From Marinobacterium_E sp035458585 (GTDB taxonomy: Bacteria > Pseudomonadota > Gammaproteobacteria > Pseudomonadales > Balneatricaceae), in NCBI GenBank assembly GCA_035458585.1, contig DATHZN010000070.1:1-64000 (forward strand): 64,000 nt of DNA. The letters are read 5' to 3'. This document shows, piece after piece, positions 1 through 8,354 of the stretch; position 1 is the stretch's first letter; the number at the start of each line of letters is the position of its first letter. The position numbers and the translations under genes were made by a program. The notes beneath the pieces were generated by a model. The model had not been told where the DNA came from, searched no databases, and was given only the letters and a program-made list of their open reading frames with translations.

Positions 1-171
1 AGCCGCTTTAGGATCTTTGATGCCAGCCAGAGTTTTCATCTGAGCCAGTGATGCGTTTACAACTTCGGTCACGTAAGAAGACTGCAGAGCAATCAATTTC
101 TCAGCCGTTTTCTTGTTGATTTCAGCCATATCCATAACGGGTTTCATGCTGTCTTTAAATTCGTTGATCAT
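1..171 (-). CDS. Phasin family protein (C-terminal part beyond window)
   Basis: The first 57 codons are visible; the gene runs off the left edge. The protein begins MINEFKDSMKPVMDMAEINKK and continues with an amphipathic helical stretch ending in TLAGIKDPKAA, which is the usual start of Phasin_2 (PHA granule-associated) proteins. Phasins coat polyhydroxyalkanoate granules in the cytoplasm and control granule size and number. The ATG is preceded by AGGAG about 7 bases upstream. A sigma-70-like promoter flanked by two inverted repeats lies just upstream, as expected for a PhaR-type repressor system. Another phasin-like helical protein cannot be excluded because the C-terminus is missing. Confidence 0.8.
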   Translation of the reverse strand, partial: MINEFKDSMKPVMDMAEINKKTAEKLIALQSSYVTEVVNASLAQMKTLAGIKDPKAA

Positions 172-194
172 AATAAATCTCCTGATATGAGGTT

Positions 195-210
195 TTGTGC
201 AGTGCAACAA
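195..210. promoter_or_regulatory. Second copy of the phasin operator, downstream of the -10
   Basis: TTGTGC-AGT-GCAACAA shares TTTTGTGC-N-GTGCA with the 255-269 palindrome but has one extra base in its right arm. It falls near the expected transcription start, where bound protein would block polymerase. A half-site TTGTTGC lies between the two at 231-237. Confidence 0.5.
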
Positions 211-217
211 TATGCTT

Positions 218-246
218 ACTTTATGACCAATTGTTGCGAGTGTCAA
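218..246 (-). promoter_or_regulatory. Sigma-70-type promoter of the phasin gene
   Basis: On the minus strand a -35 TTGACA (246-241) and a -10 TAAAGT (223-218) are separated by 17 bases, about 50 bases upstream of the phasin start codon. The -35 is perfect and the -10 matches 4 of 6. Inverted repeats lie on both sides of this core. Confidence 0.6.
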
Positions 247-254
247 ATACTATT

Positions 255-269
255 TTGTGCGGTGCACAA
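255..269. promoter_or_regulatory. Perfect inverted repeat upstream of phasin promoter (putative PhaR-type operator)
   Basis: TTGTGC-GGT-GCACAA is a perfect 6-bp-arm palindrome just upstream of the phasin -35 element. A near copy lies on the other side of the promoter at 195-210. PHA-responsive PhaR repressors are known to bind TGC/GCA-rich repeats at phasin promoters; the assignment to PhaR is inference. Confidence 0.55.
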
Positions 270-364
270 TTTTACTTGGTTTAGTGGAATCTCACCCCAG
301 ATCCGGGGTCTGGAGTATCGCTCGGGGGGCTGATAGAGTGCGCTCCTTGTCAGAGGAAAAGATC

Positions 365-1090
365 GTGGATACACCAGAAATTCTGTTTGAAGATGATGTG
401 CTGATTGCAGTAAATAAACCTGCAGGTCTTCTGGTACACCCGAGCTGGATCTCACCCGCGTCCGAACCGCATCTGATGGGCATCATGAAACGTCATCTCG
501 GGGCAGAAAAACTGCACACTATCCATCGCCTGGATCGTGCAACGTCGGGCGTAATCCTGGTGGGCAAGACGCTTGAGGCGACTCAAGCGCTGCAGCTACA
601 ATTTTTACGGCGCAGTGTTAAAAAAACTTACCTCTGTGTGGTGCGTGGCTGGACAGATGCCGAGGGCGTTATAGATTATCCTCTGGTGCCCAAGCGCGAT
701 AAGTTTGCGGAACCCTTTGCTCAAGAAAACCCCGAACCAAAAGAGGCCATTACGGAGTATCGAAAGTTGGCACAGGTTGAGTTGGATCTTCCTGTCGGAC
801 GTTACCCAAAGGCACGCTACTCACTGGTTGAAGCCAAACCCAAATCGGGCCGAAAACATCAGATCCGTCGCCATATGAAACATATCCTGCATCCGATTGT
901 GGGCGATACCAAATATGGCGAGGGCCGGCATAATCGGCTATTCAGGGAGGAGTTCAATATTCACCGACTATTACTCATGTCGACCGAACTCGAGTTCACG
1001 CACCCCACTAAAGAGGTGCAGATTAAAATCAACGCACCCCTCAGTGCTGAGATTGAACAACTCTTCGCAAGCTTGGGATGGCAGCTGTGA
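365..1090 (+). CDS. truC: tRNA pseudouridine(65) synthase TruC
   Basis: RluA-family pseudouridine synthase of 241 residues that isomerises U65 in some tRNAs. The catalytic motif HRLDRATSG with its aspartate lies near residue 60. The family-defining C-terminal half is present: VGRYPKARYSLVE, PKSGRKHQIRRHM and HPIVGDTKYGEGRHNR all align with E. coli TruC, and there is no S4 domain, unlike RluC/RluD. I chose the GTG at 365 because AGAGGA precedes it by 7 bases and the protein then begins at the fold (DTPEILFEDDVLIAVNKPAG); the longer reading from 257 would overlap the phasin operator. It is divergent from the phasin gene and is followed by a 93-base gap before mtnN. Confidence 0.9.
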   Translation: MDTPEILFEDDVLIAVNKPAGLLVHPSWISPASEPHLMGIMKRHLGAEKLHTIHRLDRATSGVILVGKTLEATQALQLQFLRRSVKKTYLCVVRGWTDAEGVIDYPLVPKRDKFAEPFAQENPEPKEAITEYRKLAQVELDLPVGRYPKARYSLVEAKPKSGRKHQIRRHMKHILHPIVGDTKYGEGRHNRLFREEFNIHRLLLMSTELEFTHPTKEVQIKINAPLSAEIEQLFASLGWQL

Positions 1091-1183
1091 TTTAGCGTCA
1101 TATTTATCAAGCTAACAGTGCAAATTCGAGTCAGAGTGGTAACATGTTTCCATTCATAGACTCTGCCCAGTTAGGTGACTTTA

Positions 1184-1972
1184 ATGAGCCGTCCTGATGA
1201 CCTCAATCCCGAAATCCAAAACACTGCTTCTTCCACATCTCCATTCGCGGCCAAACTGAATGCCACAAGTAGAATCGCACTAATTGGAGCTATGGATCAG
1301 GAGATAGAGCGACTGAAGCACTCTATCACTGATATTCAAGAGGAGCAGATAGCCGGATTTATGTTCTACAGTGGGAAAATTGGCGCCTTTGACGTTGTTC
1401 TTCTCAAATCCGGTATAGGAAAGGTGAATGCGGCTATCGGAACCTGTCTACTGCTAGATCGTTTCAAGCCTGACTGTGTTATCAACACCGGTTCTGCTGG
1501 CGGATTTGACCCGGAACTGAAGGTGGGTGACGTAGTGATCTCAGATGAGGTGCGTCATCACGATGTTGATTTACGAGTGTTTGGGTATGAAATTGGTCAG
1601 ATGGCGCGCATGCCTGCTGCCTACTACGCAGACGCATTACTGGTTGAGGTGGCTGAGACTTCGGTCGCCGAGATGCAGGGTATGGCCTGCAGCCGCGGAC
1701 TCATTGCGACCGGTGATGCGTTTATGAGCGACCCGGAGCATGTGGCAAAGGTAAGAGCCAACTTCCCCACGATGAAGGCCGCAGAGATGGAAGCAGCCGC
1801 CATCGCGCAGACCTGCTTCAGGTTTGATACGCCTTTTATCGTGATCCGAGCCTTGTCAGATATCGCAGGACAGGAGTCCAACATCTCGTTTGATCAGTTC
1901 ATTGATACGGCCTCAGAGAACTCTGCTCAGATGGTTTTAAAGATTGTTACCGCTCTGGCAGAGCGAGTTTGA
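1184..1972 (+). CDS. mtnN: 5'-methylthioadenosine/S-adenosylhomocysteine nucleosidase (MTAN)
   Basis: This enzyme cleaves methylthioadenosine and S-adenosylhomocysteine to adenine plus the thioribose sugar, recycling products of SAM-dependent reactions. Family motifs in order are RIALIGAMDQEIERL at the N-terminal strand, INTGSAGGFDPELKVGDVV in the phosphorylase fold, EMEAAAIAQ (ribose-binding Met-Glu) and RALSDIAG containing the catalytic aspartate. The ATG at 1184 has AGGTGA about 5 bases upstream; a GTG at 1175 is in frame but lacks a spaced ribosome binding site. The 262-residue protein has about 30 extra N-terminal residues compared with the usual 230, rich in Ser/Thr/Asn and likely disordered. 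It converges on the TlpA-like gene with 10 bases between stops. Confidence 0.92.
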   Translation: MSRPDDLNPEIQNTASSTSPFAAKLNATSRIALIGAMDQEIERLKHSITDIQEEQIAGFMFYSGKIGAFDVVLLKSGIGKVNAAIGTCLLLDRFKPDCVINTGSAGGFDPELKVGDVVISDEVRHHDVDLRVFGYEIGQMARMPAAYYADALLVEVAETSVAEMQGMACSRGLIATGDAFMSDPEHVAKVRANFPTMKAAEMEAAAIAQTCFRFDTPFIVIRALSDIAGQESNISFDQFIDTASENSAQMVLKIVTALAERV

Positions 1973-1982
1973 ACACAACTCG

Positions 1983-2465
1983 CTAGTTCGCCAGCCCTAT
2001 GAGCGCTTGCACCATTTCGGGCGAATCCCACTCTCGGGCGCCCATTGCAGAATCAAGAATTTGATTATCAGCCGATACCACTAACGTCATTGGGAGCGCA
2101 CTCAGCTCAAAAACAGGGAAAGATTTTCCTGCAGTGTCCAGCAGCAGTGTTAGGCCTGCTGGATCAAGATTTTCGAGAATGAAGGCCTCCACTTGATCTG
2201 GCTCTTCTCCCACATTGATGGCTATGACATCACCATTTACCGATTCCAATGCTTCGTCTAGGTTCGCCAAGTCTGGCATCTCCTTCACACAAGGGGGACA
2301 CCAGGTTGCCCAAAAGTTAATGACGCGAAACTTTCCCTTGGTATCACTCAAAAGCATTGATTCACCCTCAAGTGTCTGTAACTCTATGTCAGGCAGAATG
2401 ATCTCTGCCTGAGCAGTGAGCGTAAACGCTGCAAGCAGCGGGAGTAATGGCTTAAGTCGGTTCAT
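1983..2465 (-). CDS. TlpA/ResA-like periplasmic thioredoxin-fold protein
   Basis: A 160-residue protein with an N-terminal signal peptide (basic MNRLKP, hydrophobic core, cleavage probably after AQA near residue 20) followed by an AhpC/TSA-redoxin fold. The active site WCPPC sits in INFWATWCPPCVKEMP near residue 58, and the cis-proline is in LSALPMTLVV. Such proteins reduce disulfides in the envelope, often on apocytochrome c or other Cys proteins; the specific partner is unknown and no cytochrome maturation gene is nearby. It is a single gene divergent from the dehydrogenase at 2520. Confidence 0.85.
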   Translation of the reverse strand: MNRLKPLLPLLAAFTLTAQAEIILPDIELQTLEGESMLLSDTKGKFRVINFWATWCPPCVKEMPDLANLDEALESVNGDVIAINVGEEPDQVEAFILENLDPAGLTLLLDTAGKSFPVFELSALPMTLVVSADNQILDSAMGAREWDSPEMVQALIGLAN

Positions 2466-2519
2466 AATTGCTTCGTTCTCGTTGAGTCTTCTAATAACAA
2501 TACAAGGTGGAATACTAGC

Positions 2520-3389
2520 ATGGCAAAATTGGCGTTTATCGGTCTAGGTACGATGGGTTACCCGATGGCGGGTCACCTGCAAAAAGCCGGTCATCAGGTG
2601 TGTGTTTACAATCGCACTAATGCCAAAGCCCAGACATGGGTCGAGACATATGGTGGAACCAGCGCAGCAACGCCTGCAGAGGCAGCATCTGACGCAGAGA
2701 TCGTATTTGTCTGTGTCGGTAACGATCAGGACCTCTACCAAGTCACTACGGGTGAGTATGGCGCGATTGGGGGTATGCAGGAAGGCAGTATTCTCGTCGA
2801 TCACACTACAGCCTCGGCTGAGGCTGCCCGCGCACTCAATTCAGCCTGCGCTGATCGTGGTTTGGGCTTCCTTGATGCACCGGTGTCGGGCGGTCAGGCA
2901 GGCGCCGAAAATGGCGTGCTCAGCATAATGATTGGTGGTGAACCATCAACTTACGAAAAAGTGGGTCCGGTCATTGATGCCTACGCCAAGTCCCATAGCT
3001 TGTTGGGTGCCGTCGGTAGCGGTCAGTTGGCCAAAATGATGAATCAGATCTGTATCGCGGGGTTGGTGCAAGGGTTGGCCGAGGCGATCCACTTCGGTCA
3101 AAAGTCTGGTATGGATGTCGCGGCTGTAATCGATGTAATACAGCATGGTGCCGCGGGCTCTTGGCAGATGGTGAATCGCCATAAGACGATGCTTGAAGAT
3201 CAATACAACCACGGGTTCGCAGTCGACTGGATGCGCAAAGACCTCGGCATTGTGCTAGATGAGGCGCGTAGCAACGGGGCTCAACTTCCTGTTACGGCCC
3301 TCGTCGATCAGTTCTACGCTGATGTGCAAGCCTTAGGCGGGAATCGATGGGATACCAGCTCACTCCTGAAACGTCTTCAGCGGGGCTAG
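2520..3389 (+). CDS. NAD(P)-dependent beta-hydroxyacid dehydrogenase (3-hydroxyisobutyrate dehydrogenase family)
   Basis: Rossmann-fold dehydrogenase of 289 residues. The dinucleotide motif FIGLGTMGYPMAGHL opens the protein, the substrate motif DAPVSGGQAGA lies near residue 122, and the catalytic lysine is in GQLAKMMNQ near residue 172. The C-terminal helical domain of the family is complete. Members include 3-hydroxyisobutyrate, tartronate semialdehyde and glyoxylate/succinic semialdehyde reductases; sequence alone does not decide which. The genes on either side give no pathway. AGGTGG lies 9-14 bases upstream of the ATG. Confidence 0.87.
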   Translation: MAKLAFIGLGTMGYPMAGHLQKAGHQVCVYNRTNAKAQTWVETYGGTSAATPAEAASDAEIVFVCVGNDQDLYQVTTGEYGAIGGMQEGSILVDHTTASAEAARALNSACADRGLGFLDAPVSGGQAGAENGVLSIMIGGEPSTYEKVGPVIDAYAKSHSLLGAVGSGQLAKMMNQICIAGLVQGLAEAIHFGQKSGMDVAAVIDVIQHGAAGSWQMVNRHKTMLEDQYNHGFAVDWMRKDLGIVLDEARSNGAQLPVTALVDQFYADVQALGGNRWDTSSLLKRLQRG

Positions 3390-3481
3390 TTTCTTGGCGA
3401 TTTATTAACCACTTGCATTGACGGAGATCAATAAATAGAATTCGCGCCAATTTAATTTGACACCTCTTGGAGTATCAAACA

Positions 3482-3622
3482 ATGATTGGCATCGATAAAT
3501 ACAGCCTTATCTCTTTCGCCCCGAGCATCGCTATAGTGGCTGCCATGCTCGTAATGACTTTCTTCGGGATTCGTTTTCTGAAGAGATCGATCGAAGCAGA
3601 CGCAGCCAAGGCTGGCCAGTAA
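3482..3622 (+). CDS. 46-residue single-pass membrane protein
   Basis: A short open frame beginning MIGIDKYSLISFAPSIAIV, with a hydrophobic segment at about residues 9-30 and a basic RFLKRS stretch right after it, then an Ala/Glu/Lys-rich polar tail ending KAGQ. TTGGAG stands 9 bases before the ATG and a clear rho-independent terminator follows 18 bases after the stop, so it looks like its own transcription unit. The positive-inside rule predicts the C-terminus in the cytoplasm. I do not recognise a family. The combination of ribosome binding site, membrane segment and terminator makes it more than a chance frame. Confidence 0.6.
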   Translation: MIGIDKYSLISFAPSIAIVAAMLVMTFFGIRFLKRSIEADAAKAGQ

Positions 3623-3639
3623 TCGAGACACCCAAAGAC

Positions 3640-3664
3640 AAGGTCGCGTTTGCGGCCTTTTTTG
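3640..3664 (+). terminator. Rho-independent terminator after the small membrane protein
   Basis: AAGGTCGC-GTTT-GCGGCCTT forms an 8-bp stem with a four-base loop, followed directly by a T run. The T run is on the plus strand only, so it ends the short gene at 3482 rather than the convergent transporter. Confidence 0.8.
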
Positions 3665-3678
3665 TTGTCTCAAATCAG

Positions 3679-4572
3679 TCATCTACGCCTCTCTCCCTGC
3701 TGAGCCAGACGATAAAAACCAAATAGAAGCAGTGCAATAGCGACAAGATAGGCTGGCTGCCAGTGGGTAAGACCAAGCGCAAGCTCGGCCAGCAAGTAGA
3801 GCAGTGGCGCCTGATAACTGTAAGCAGATAGCATGCTCGGAGGCAGTTGAAGCGCGCATATCTGTAACAGCCAGAAAGTAGCCAGAGAGGTAAAGAGCGT
3901 CAGATAGCCAAGTGCCAGTGCGTCGTCAAGTGTCAGGAGATGAAAAAAGTGGTTAAAATCGGTTCGCCAGAGGTCAGGTATGGCGATCAGTAGACCACCC
4001 GCTATCAGACTAAAACAGGTTGTTAAATAAGGATCGGCCGCGATCCACTGGCGATCTGTGAAATAACGTGAGAGCGTGTTGTAAGCAGCTGAAAGTACGC
4101 AGGCGATTAAATAGATCTGCTCACCGAACCCGAACTCTAATTGCAGCAGGTTTTTGAAGTCTGCACGCGCGAGAATCACCAGGGCCGCTAAGGCTACGCC
4201 CAAAAGGAGTAGGGTGCGGCTCAGCCCCAGACGCTCCATTCCAAGCAACACAGACATCAGATAAGCGATAAGCGGCAGACAGATATAGATCGCAGCAAGG
4301 TTCAGCGGCTCGGCATAACGCAGTGCGACAAACATTACGACAAAGTTGCCTGCGAGCAAGAGCCCAAGCAGCCCATAGCTCAACCAAGCACCCAGGGGTA
4401 GACGCAGGTCTCGCGGGCGAATAATCCACATCAGCATACCGGCAAGTAGAAATCTGATTCCGACCAGCAGGGAGGCAGAGAGTTCAGGCGTGAAGAGCGC
4501 AGCCACGGGAAATGAGGAGGCAACCAGAGCAGCCCAAACCAACATAATAAGATGCGGGGCCAGTTTAGCCAT
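3679..4572 (-). CDS. DMT-superfamily transporter (EamA domains)
   Basis: An inner-membrane protein of 297 residues made almost wholly of hydrophobic helices, about ten, arranged as two EamA repeats. The N-terminal repeat shows the family pattern WAALVASSFPVAALF and the short LLLAGNFVVMFVALRYAEPL; the second begins near IYLIACVLSAAYNTLSRYF. Substrates of the family are metabolites, amino acids or drugs, and none can be named here. The ATG at 4572 was preferred because GGGAG precedes it and it overlaps the end of the DUF1853 gene by 8 bases (ATGGCTAA), indicating translational coupling; a longer reading from 4608 would lie inside the upstream gene. Confidence 0.85.
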   Translation of the reverse strand: MAKLAPHLIMLVWAALVASSFPVAALFTPELSASLLVGIRFLLAGMLMWIIRPRDLRLPLGAWLSYGLLGLLLAGNFVVMFVALRYAEPLNLAAIYICLPLIAYLMSVLLGMERLGLSRTLLLLGVALAALVILARADFKNLLQLEFGFGEQIYLIACVLSAAYNTLSRYFTDRQWIAADPYLTTCFSLIAGGLLIAIPDLWRTDFNHFFHLLTLDDALALGYLTLFTSLATFWLLQICALQLPPSMLSAYSYQAPLLYLLAELALGLTHWQPAYLVAIALLLFGFYRLAQQGERRR

Positions 4573-5410
4573 CGATCTGCTCCCATCCGTCACTGACAAC
4601 GTATCCACGACTGAGTAGCTGGCGTGAGCGGCCAGTACCCAGCACTACCCAAACCTGGGCGGGGAAGGTTCGATCTCGCAAGAGGTTGAGAAGTTGCCTG
4701 CCATTTAGAGCGGGCTTTGCGATTGATCCTAGTGGATAGAGCCAATAAGGCTTTTCAACCACGAGATAGGTCGCGTTGGAGGGCTGACAACTCAGCCACA
4801 GAGGTAGCTCTGTATTGTGGACCCACCAACCTCTTTGGTGGTGAGGGTTAATTGGGGCTGGTCGCTCAGCGCGATGATCATCAGGGTGTTGAAATAGCCA
4901 GCCTTTAACCAGTACAGCGCGTCGCACTGTATTTATGTTACGGGCGGCCAAAATAGGTTCCGCACTCTCTTGCTGGAGCACCTGAGTCTGATGATTAACC
5001 ATGTGTTGCCACTTGATGTCGAATCGGTCACGTCTGTTAGGACCGTAGTACCCCGCCAATCCCTCGACTCCCGGTTGGCGCAAATAGAACTTCAGGGCGA
5101 CCTCAATATGCCACCATTGCTCTTTGAAACGGAGTAGTAGGTCAGCCTCACCGAGAGTGATCTTATCTTTTCGAACAGGTATGTTTGATTCAATATCAGT
5201 AACTTGTGACTGATATCTAAGGTAGATTTTCAATATCTGCTCAAACTGTAACCCCAGTCTTCTAGCGCCGAGACGATGCTCCTGCAACTCGAAACAGGTT
5301 TGACCCAAAAGCCCCTGCGGGAGCTCAAGGTCAGGCGTACTAACGAGGTTTGGGGCGTAACTGAGCCATTGAAGCTGTCGAGTGAGTCGATATTGAGCCT
5401 CAAAAGACAC
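4565..5410 (-). CDS. DUF1853 family protein
   Basis: A 281-residue soluble protein. LGEADLLLRF followed by HIEVALKFYL and then YYGPNRRDRFDIKWQHM match the DUF1853 family, in which the Asp...Glu-x-Ala-x-Lys arrangement looks like a PD-(D/E)xK nuclease-type core; that fold reading is inference. The start is a GTG at 5410 with GAGGTA about 5 bases upstream. It is translationally coupled to the EamA transporter that follows. No function is established for the family. Confidence 0.75.
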   Translation of the reverse strand: MSFEAQYRLTRQLQWLSYAPNLVSTPDLELPQGLLGQTCFELQEHRLGARRLGLQFEQILKIYLRYQSQVTDIESNIPVRKDKITLGEADLLLRFKEQWWHIEVALKFYLRQPGVEGLAGYYGPNRRDRFDIKWQHMVNHQTQVLQQESAEPILAARNINTVRRAVLVKGWLFQHPDDHRAERPAPINPHHQRGWWVHNTELPLWLSCQPSNATYLVVEKPYWLYPLGSIAKPALNGRQLLNLLRDRTFPAQVWVVLGTGRSRQLLSRGYVVSDGWEQIDG

Positions 5411-5533
5411 GCGCTACCTCATTTTTTATCTGAGCCATACTTAAACTATGACAGTCCCAGCATGTTGGGGCAATTGGTTGATTTCGCAAATTAATTTATA
5501 GTACCCGTCAGTGTGTTTATTAGGAGAAACAGA

Positions 5534-5845
5534 ATGCCGCCGATGACCAAGCGTCAGGCTGAAGAGGCAGCGAGCGAGCTACGTCATCAGCGCACCACAC
5601 GGGATCCGATGCTGGCCGACACTGATATCAATATTATTTTGATGAACGGTGCCCAGATCGCGCTGTCAAAAATGAAGCGCAGCGGTAGTATCGAGGATCA
5701 GCTCTATCACTATGCTCAGATCGGTGCCTACTTAGAAGTTTCCCTTTCTCGTGGAGCGGGTATCACCGATGATACGCGTGATGATCTCAATGAGATGCAT
5801 CGCAAGGCAACTCATCTCTACATGCAAGCCTCACGCTCTAACTGA
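5534..5845 (+). CDS. Conserved hypothetical protein upstream of uvrC
   Basis: A 103-residue, mostly helical hydrophilic protein beginning MPPMTKRQAEEAASELR. No family recognised; no signal peptide or membrane segment. The ATG at 5534 has AGGAG 7 bases upstream; an in-frame ATG at 5513 has no ribosome binding site. Its stop overlaps the uvrC start (TGATG), so the two are translated as a coupled pair, which hints at a role near DNA repair or simply shared expression. Confidence 0.7.
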   Translation: MPPMTKRQAEEAASELRHQRTTRDPMLADTDINIILMNGAQIALSKMKRSGSIEDQLYHYAQIGAYLEVSLSRGAGITDDTRDDLNEMHRKATHLYMQASRSN

Positions 5846-7677
5846 TGTCTAACCAATTTGATGCAAAAGACTTCCTGAGTTCATTAACGCAGCGACCGGG
5901 GTGTTATCAGATGTACGCCGCGAATGGAGACCTTCTCTACGTCGGTAAGGCACGGAATCTGAAGAATCGGGTCAGTTCCTACTTCCGCTCTACCGGCCAG
6001 ACCATAAAGACTCAGGCGCTTGTCTCCAAAATCGCAAATATAGAGGTAACGGTTACTGGAAGTGAAACTGAGGCACTGCTTCTTGAGCAGAACCTGATCA
6101 AAAATCATCGCCCGCCTTACAATATTTTGCTGCGCGACGATAAATCTTACCCCTATATCTTGGTGACCGATGGCGAGGCTCATCCGGCTGTTCGCTTTCA
6201 GCGCGGAAAGTCCAAACGCAAAGGCAAGCTGTTCGGGCCATTTCCGTCCGGTCTAGCGGTGCGCGATAGCCTCAACCTGCTACAAAAACTATTTAAGGTA
6301 CGTCAGTGTGACGATACCCAGTTTCGCAACCGTTCGCGGCCCTGTCTGCAGTATCAAATAGAGCGCTGTTCGGCGCCTTGTGTTGGTTTGATTTCGGAGG
6401 AGGACTACTCCCGGGATGTGCGCCATACCAAGATGTTTCTTGAAGGAAAAAACCCGGCGGTATTGGCCGAGTTGGGCCTGCAAATGGATGAGGCAGCCGC
6501 GGCATTAGAGTTTGAGAGGGCAGCAGAACTGCGTGACCAATTACAAAAGCTGCGGCATGTTCAGGAACAGCAGTATGTAAGCGGACAAAAAGGCGATGCA
6601 GATGTTTTTGGATGCGCTATCAAACCCGGCGGAGTCTGCGTGCATGCCCTCTTTGTGAGACAGGGACGTGTGATAGGTTCCCGTGTGTACCATCCTAAGG
6701 TTGCGATAGAGGAGAGCAGCGCCGAGGTGCTAGCAGCCTTTGTGGCTCAATTTTATCTTGCAGGTGGACGCGAGATTCCGGCGACGATTATTACAACAGA
6801 GTCATTCGAGAGCGAACAAACCTTGGCCCAGGCGCTCTCAGAGGAGCGGGGCTCCAAGGTTCAGCTCAGCGCGAATGTACGCGGTGAGCGTGCTGCCTGG
6901 CAGCGTTTAGCACAGACAAACGCTGAACAGAATCTGACCGCGCAACTGGCGAATAAACAAAACATGTACAACCGTTTCCTTGCGCTGCAGGAGGCACTCA
7001 ATTTGGAGGAGGTACCAACGCGCCTCGAGTGTTTCGATATCAGTCACAGTAGCGGTGAGGCGACAGTGGCTTCTTGCGTCGTATTTGATCGCAACGGACC
7101 GTTAAAACGCGATTACCGAAAATTCAATATTGAAGATATTACCGGCGGTGATGATTACGCTGCTATGCACCAAGCACTAGAGCGGCGTTATGGTCGTTTG
7201 CAGAAAGAGGAGGCTTTACTACCTGACCTTTTAGTTATCGATGGTGGCAAAGGGCAGGTGGCTCAGGCGATGGATGTCTTGGGCACCCTCGGTTTAAAAG
7301 AGGTCCGCGTAATCGGTATTGCTAAAGGTCCCACCCGCAAGGCCGGCTTCGAAGTGCTTATCGAAGGGGAGACAGGTGCAGAGAACATACTGCAATCGGA
7401 TAATCTGGCTTTACACTTGTTACAGCATATACGTGATGAGGCTCACCGTTTTGCGATTACAGGTCACCGCGCACGGCGTGCAAAAGCGCGTAAACAGTCG
7501 TTACTGGAGGGAATTGAGGGCGTAGGTCCTAAACGGCGTAGAGCATTACTGAACCATTTCGGCAGTGCTAAAGCCGTTGAGTCAGCTAGTATTGAAGAAA
7601 TTGCAAAAGTCTCTACCATTAGCAGAAGTCTCGCTGAGACCATCTATTTTGCCCTGCACCCCGAGCCCCGGGACTAA
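5845..7677 (+). CDS. uvrC: UvrABC system protein C
   Basis: The 610-residue excision nuclease subunit that makes both incisions around lesions marked by UvrA/UvrB. In order: a GIY-YIG nuclease domain (PGCYQMY...LYVGKARNLKNR, residues ~1-95), a Cys-rich segment (CLQYQIERCSAPCVGLI), the UVR motif that binds UvrB (ALEFERAAELRDQL, ~215), the RNase H-like C-terminal nuclease (LECFDISHSSGE, ~395, and LLVIDGGKGQV) and a terminal helix-hairpin-helix pair (LEGIEGVGPKRRRALL). Full family length, no missing catalytic residue seen. It leads into pgsA 9 bases later, an order conserved in many gammaproteobacteria. Confidence 0.97.
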   Translation: MSNQFDAKDFLSSLTQRPGCYQMYAANGDLLYVGKARNLKNRVSSYFRSTGQTIKTQALVSKIANIEVTVTGSETEALLLEQNLIKNHRPPYNILLRDDKSYPYILVTDGEAHPAVRFQRGKSKRKGKLFGPFPSGLAVRDSLNLLQKLFKVRQCDDTQFRNRSRPCLQYQIERCSAPCVGLISEEDYSRDVRHTKMFLEGKNPAVLAELGLQMDEAAAALEFERAAELRDQLQKLRHVQEQQYVSGQKGDADVFGCAIKPGGVCVHALFVRQGRVIGSRVYHPKVAIEESSAEVLAAFVAQFYLAGGREIPATIITTESFESEQTLAQALSEERGSKVQLSANVRGERAAWQRLAQTNAEQNLTAQLANKQNMYNRFLALQEALNLEEVPTRLECFDISHSSGEATVASCVVFDRNGPLKRDYRKFNIEDITGGDDYAAMHQALERRYGRLQKEEALLPDLLVIDGGKGQVAQAMDVLGTLGLKEVRVIGIAKGPTRKAGFEVLIEGETGAENILQSDNLALHLLQHIRDEAHRFAITGHRARRAKARKQSLLEGIEGVGPKRRRALLNHFGSAKAVESASIEEIAKVSTISRSLAETIYFALHPEPRD

Positions 7678-7686
7678 CGGATAGCC

Positions 7687-8253
7687 ATGAAGATACCCAA
7701 CATACTGACGCTTCTGCGTATTATCCTGATCCCGGTTTTTGTCGTGGTCTACTATCTACCCGTGGAGGACGCCCGGCTAATCGCCGCAGGGTTATTCGGG
7801 CTGGCTGCTATCACTGATTGGTTTGATGGTTATCTGGCACGAAAGCTTCAACAGACTAGTCCCTTCGGTGCATTTCTTGACCCTGTGGCCGACAAGTTAA
7901 TTGTGGCGGCAGCTTTAGTTGTGTTGGTAGATACCTATAGCCGGGAGCTTCACAGCTGGCCAGTTCTCACGGCTGCGCCGGCTATTGTCATCATAGGACG
8001 AGAGATCGTTATCTCTGCGCTGCGCGAATGGATGGCTGAGATGGGTGCACGTGCTCAGGTCGCCGTATCAAATATTGGTAAAATTAAAACCACATTACAG
8101 ATGGTCGCGATACTGGTGCTAATAGCGGCGGTTCCGGGTACTTTGACTGCCTGGATCGGGATTGTCGCTCTCTATGCGGCAACTGTGTTGACACTCTGGT
8201 CGATGATCGTCTACCTCGTCGCGGCTTGGCCACATTTGCGCGAAGACATCTAA
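7687..8253 (+). CDS. pgsA: CDP-diacylglycerol-glycerol-3-phosphate 3-phosphatidyltransferase
   Basis: A 188-residue integral membrane enzyme making phosphatidylglycerol phosphate, the committed step to phosphatidylglycerol and cardiolipin. The CDP-alcohol phosphotransferase signature is complete: DWFDGYLARK followed by FGAFLDPVADK supplies the D-G-x2-A-R-x8-G-x3-D-x3-D residues. Four to five hydrophobic helices are present. It is the last protein gene of the uvrC operon and is followed by tRNA-Gly and tRNA-Cys, as in E. coli and pseudomonads. Confidence 0.95.
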   Translation: MKIPNILTLLRIILIPVFVVVYYLPVEDARLIAAGLFGLAAITDWFDGYLARKLQQTSPFGAFLDPVADKLIVAAALVVLVDTYSRELHSWPVLTAAPAIVIIGREIVISALREWMAEMGARAQVAVSNIGKIKTTLQMVAILVLIAAVPGTLTAWIGIVALYAATVLTLWSMIVYLVAAWPHLREDI

Positions 8254-8307
8254 GCAGCTGAAATCTAAGTGGTTAATTTTTATACAAAAATAATTAATAA
8301 AAGGGCA

Positions 8308-8335
8308 TTGACTCTGAGTCTGTGCGCTCTATAAT
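8308..8335 (+). promoter_or_regulatory. Sigma-70 promoter for tRNA-Gly/tRNA-Cys
   Basis: TTGACT and a perfect TATAAT separated by 16 bases, 19 bases before the tRNA-Gly 5' end, with a C-rich discriminator typical of stable RNA promoters. Confidence 0.8.
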
Positions 8336-8354
8336 ACGCACCTCTTGACGAAGT

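Noticed and set aside
243..486. Minus-strand open frames opposite truC
   Set aside because: They overlap the well-supported truC coding region and phasin operator, have no ribosome binding site and no family motif.
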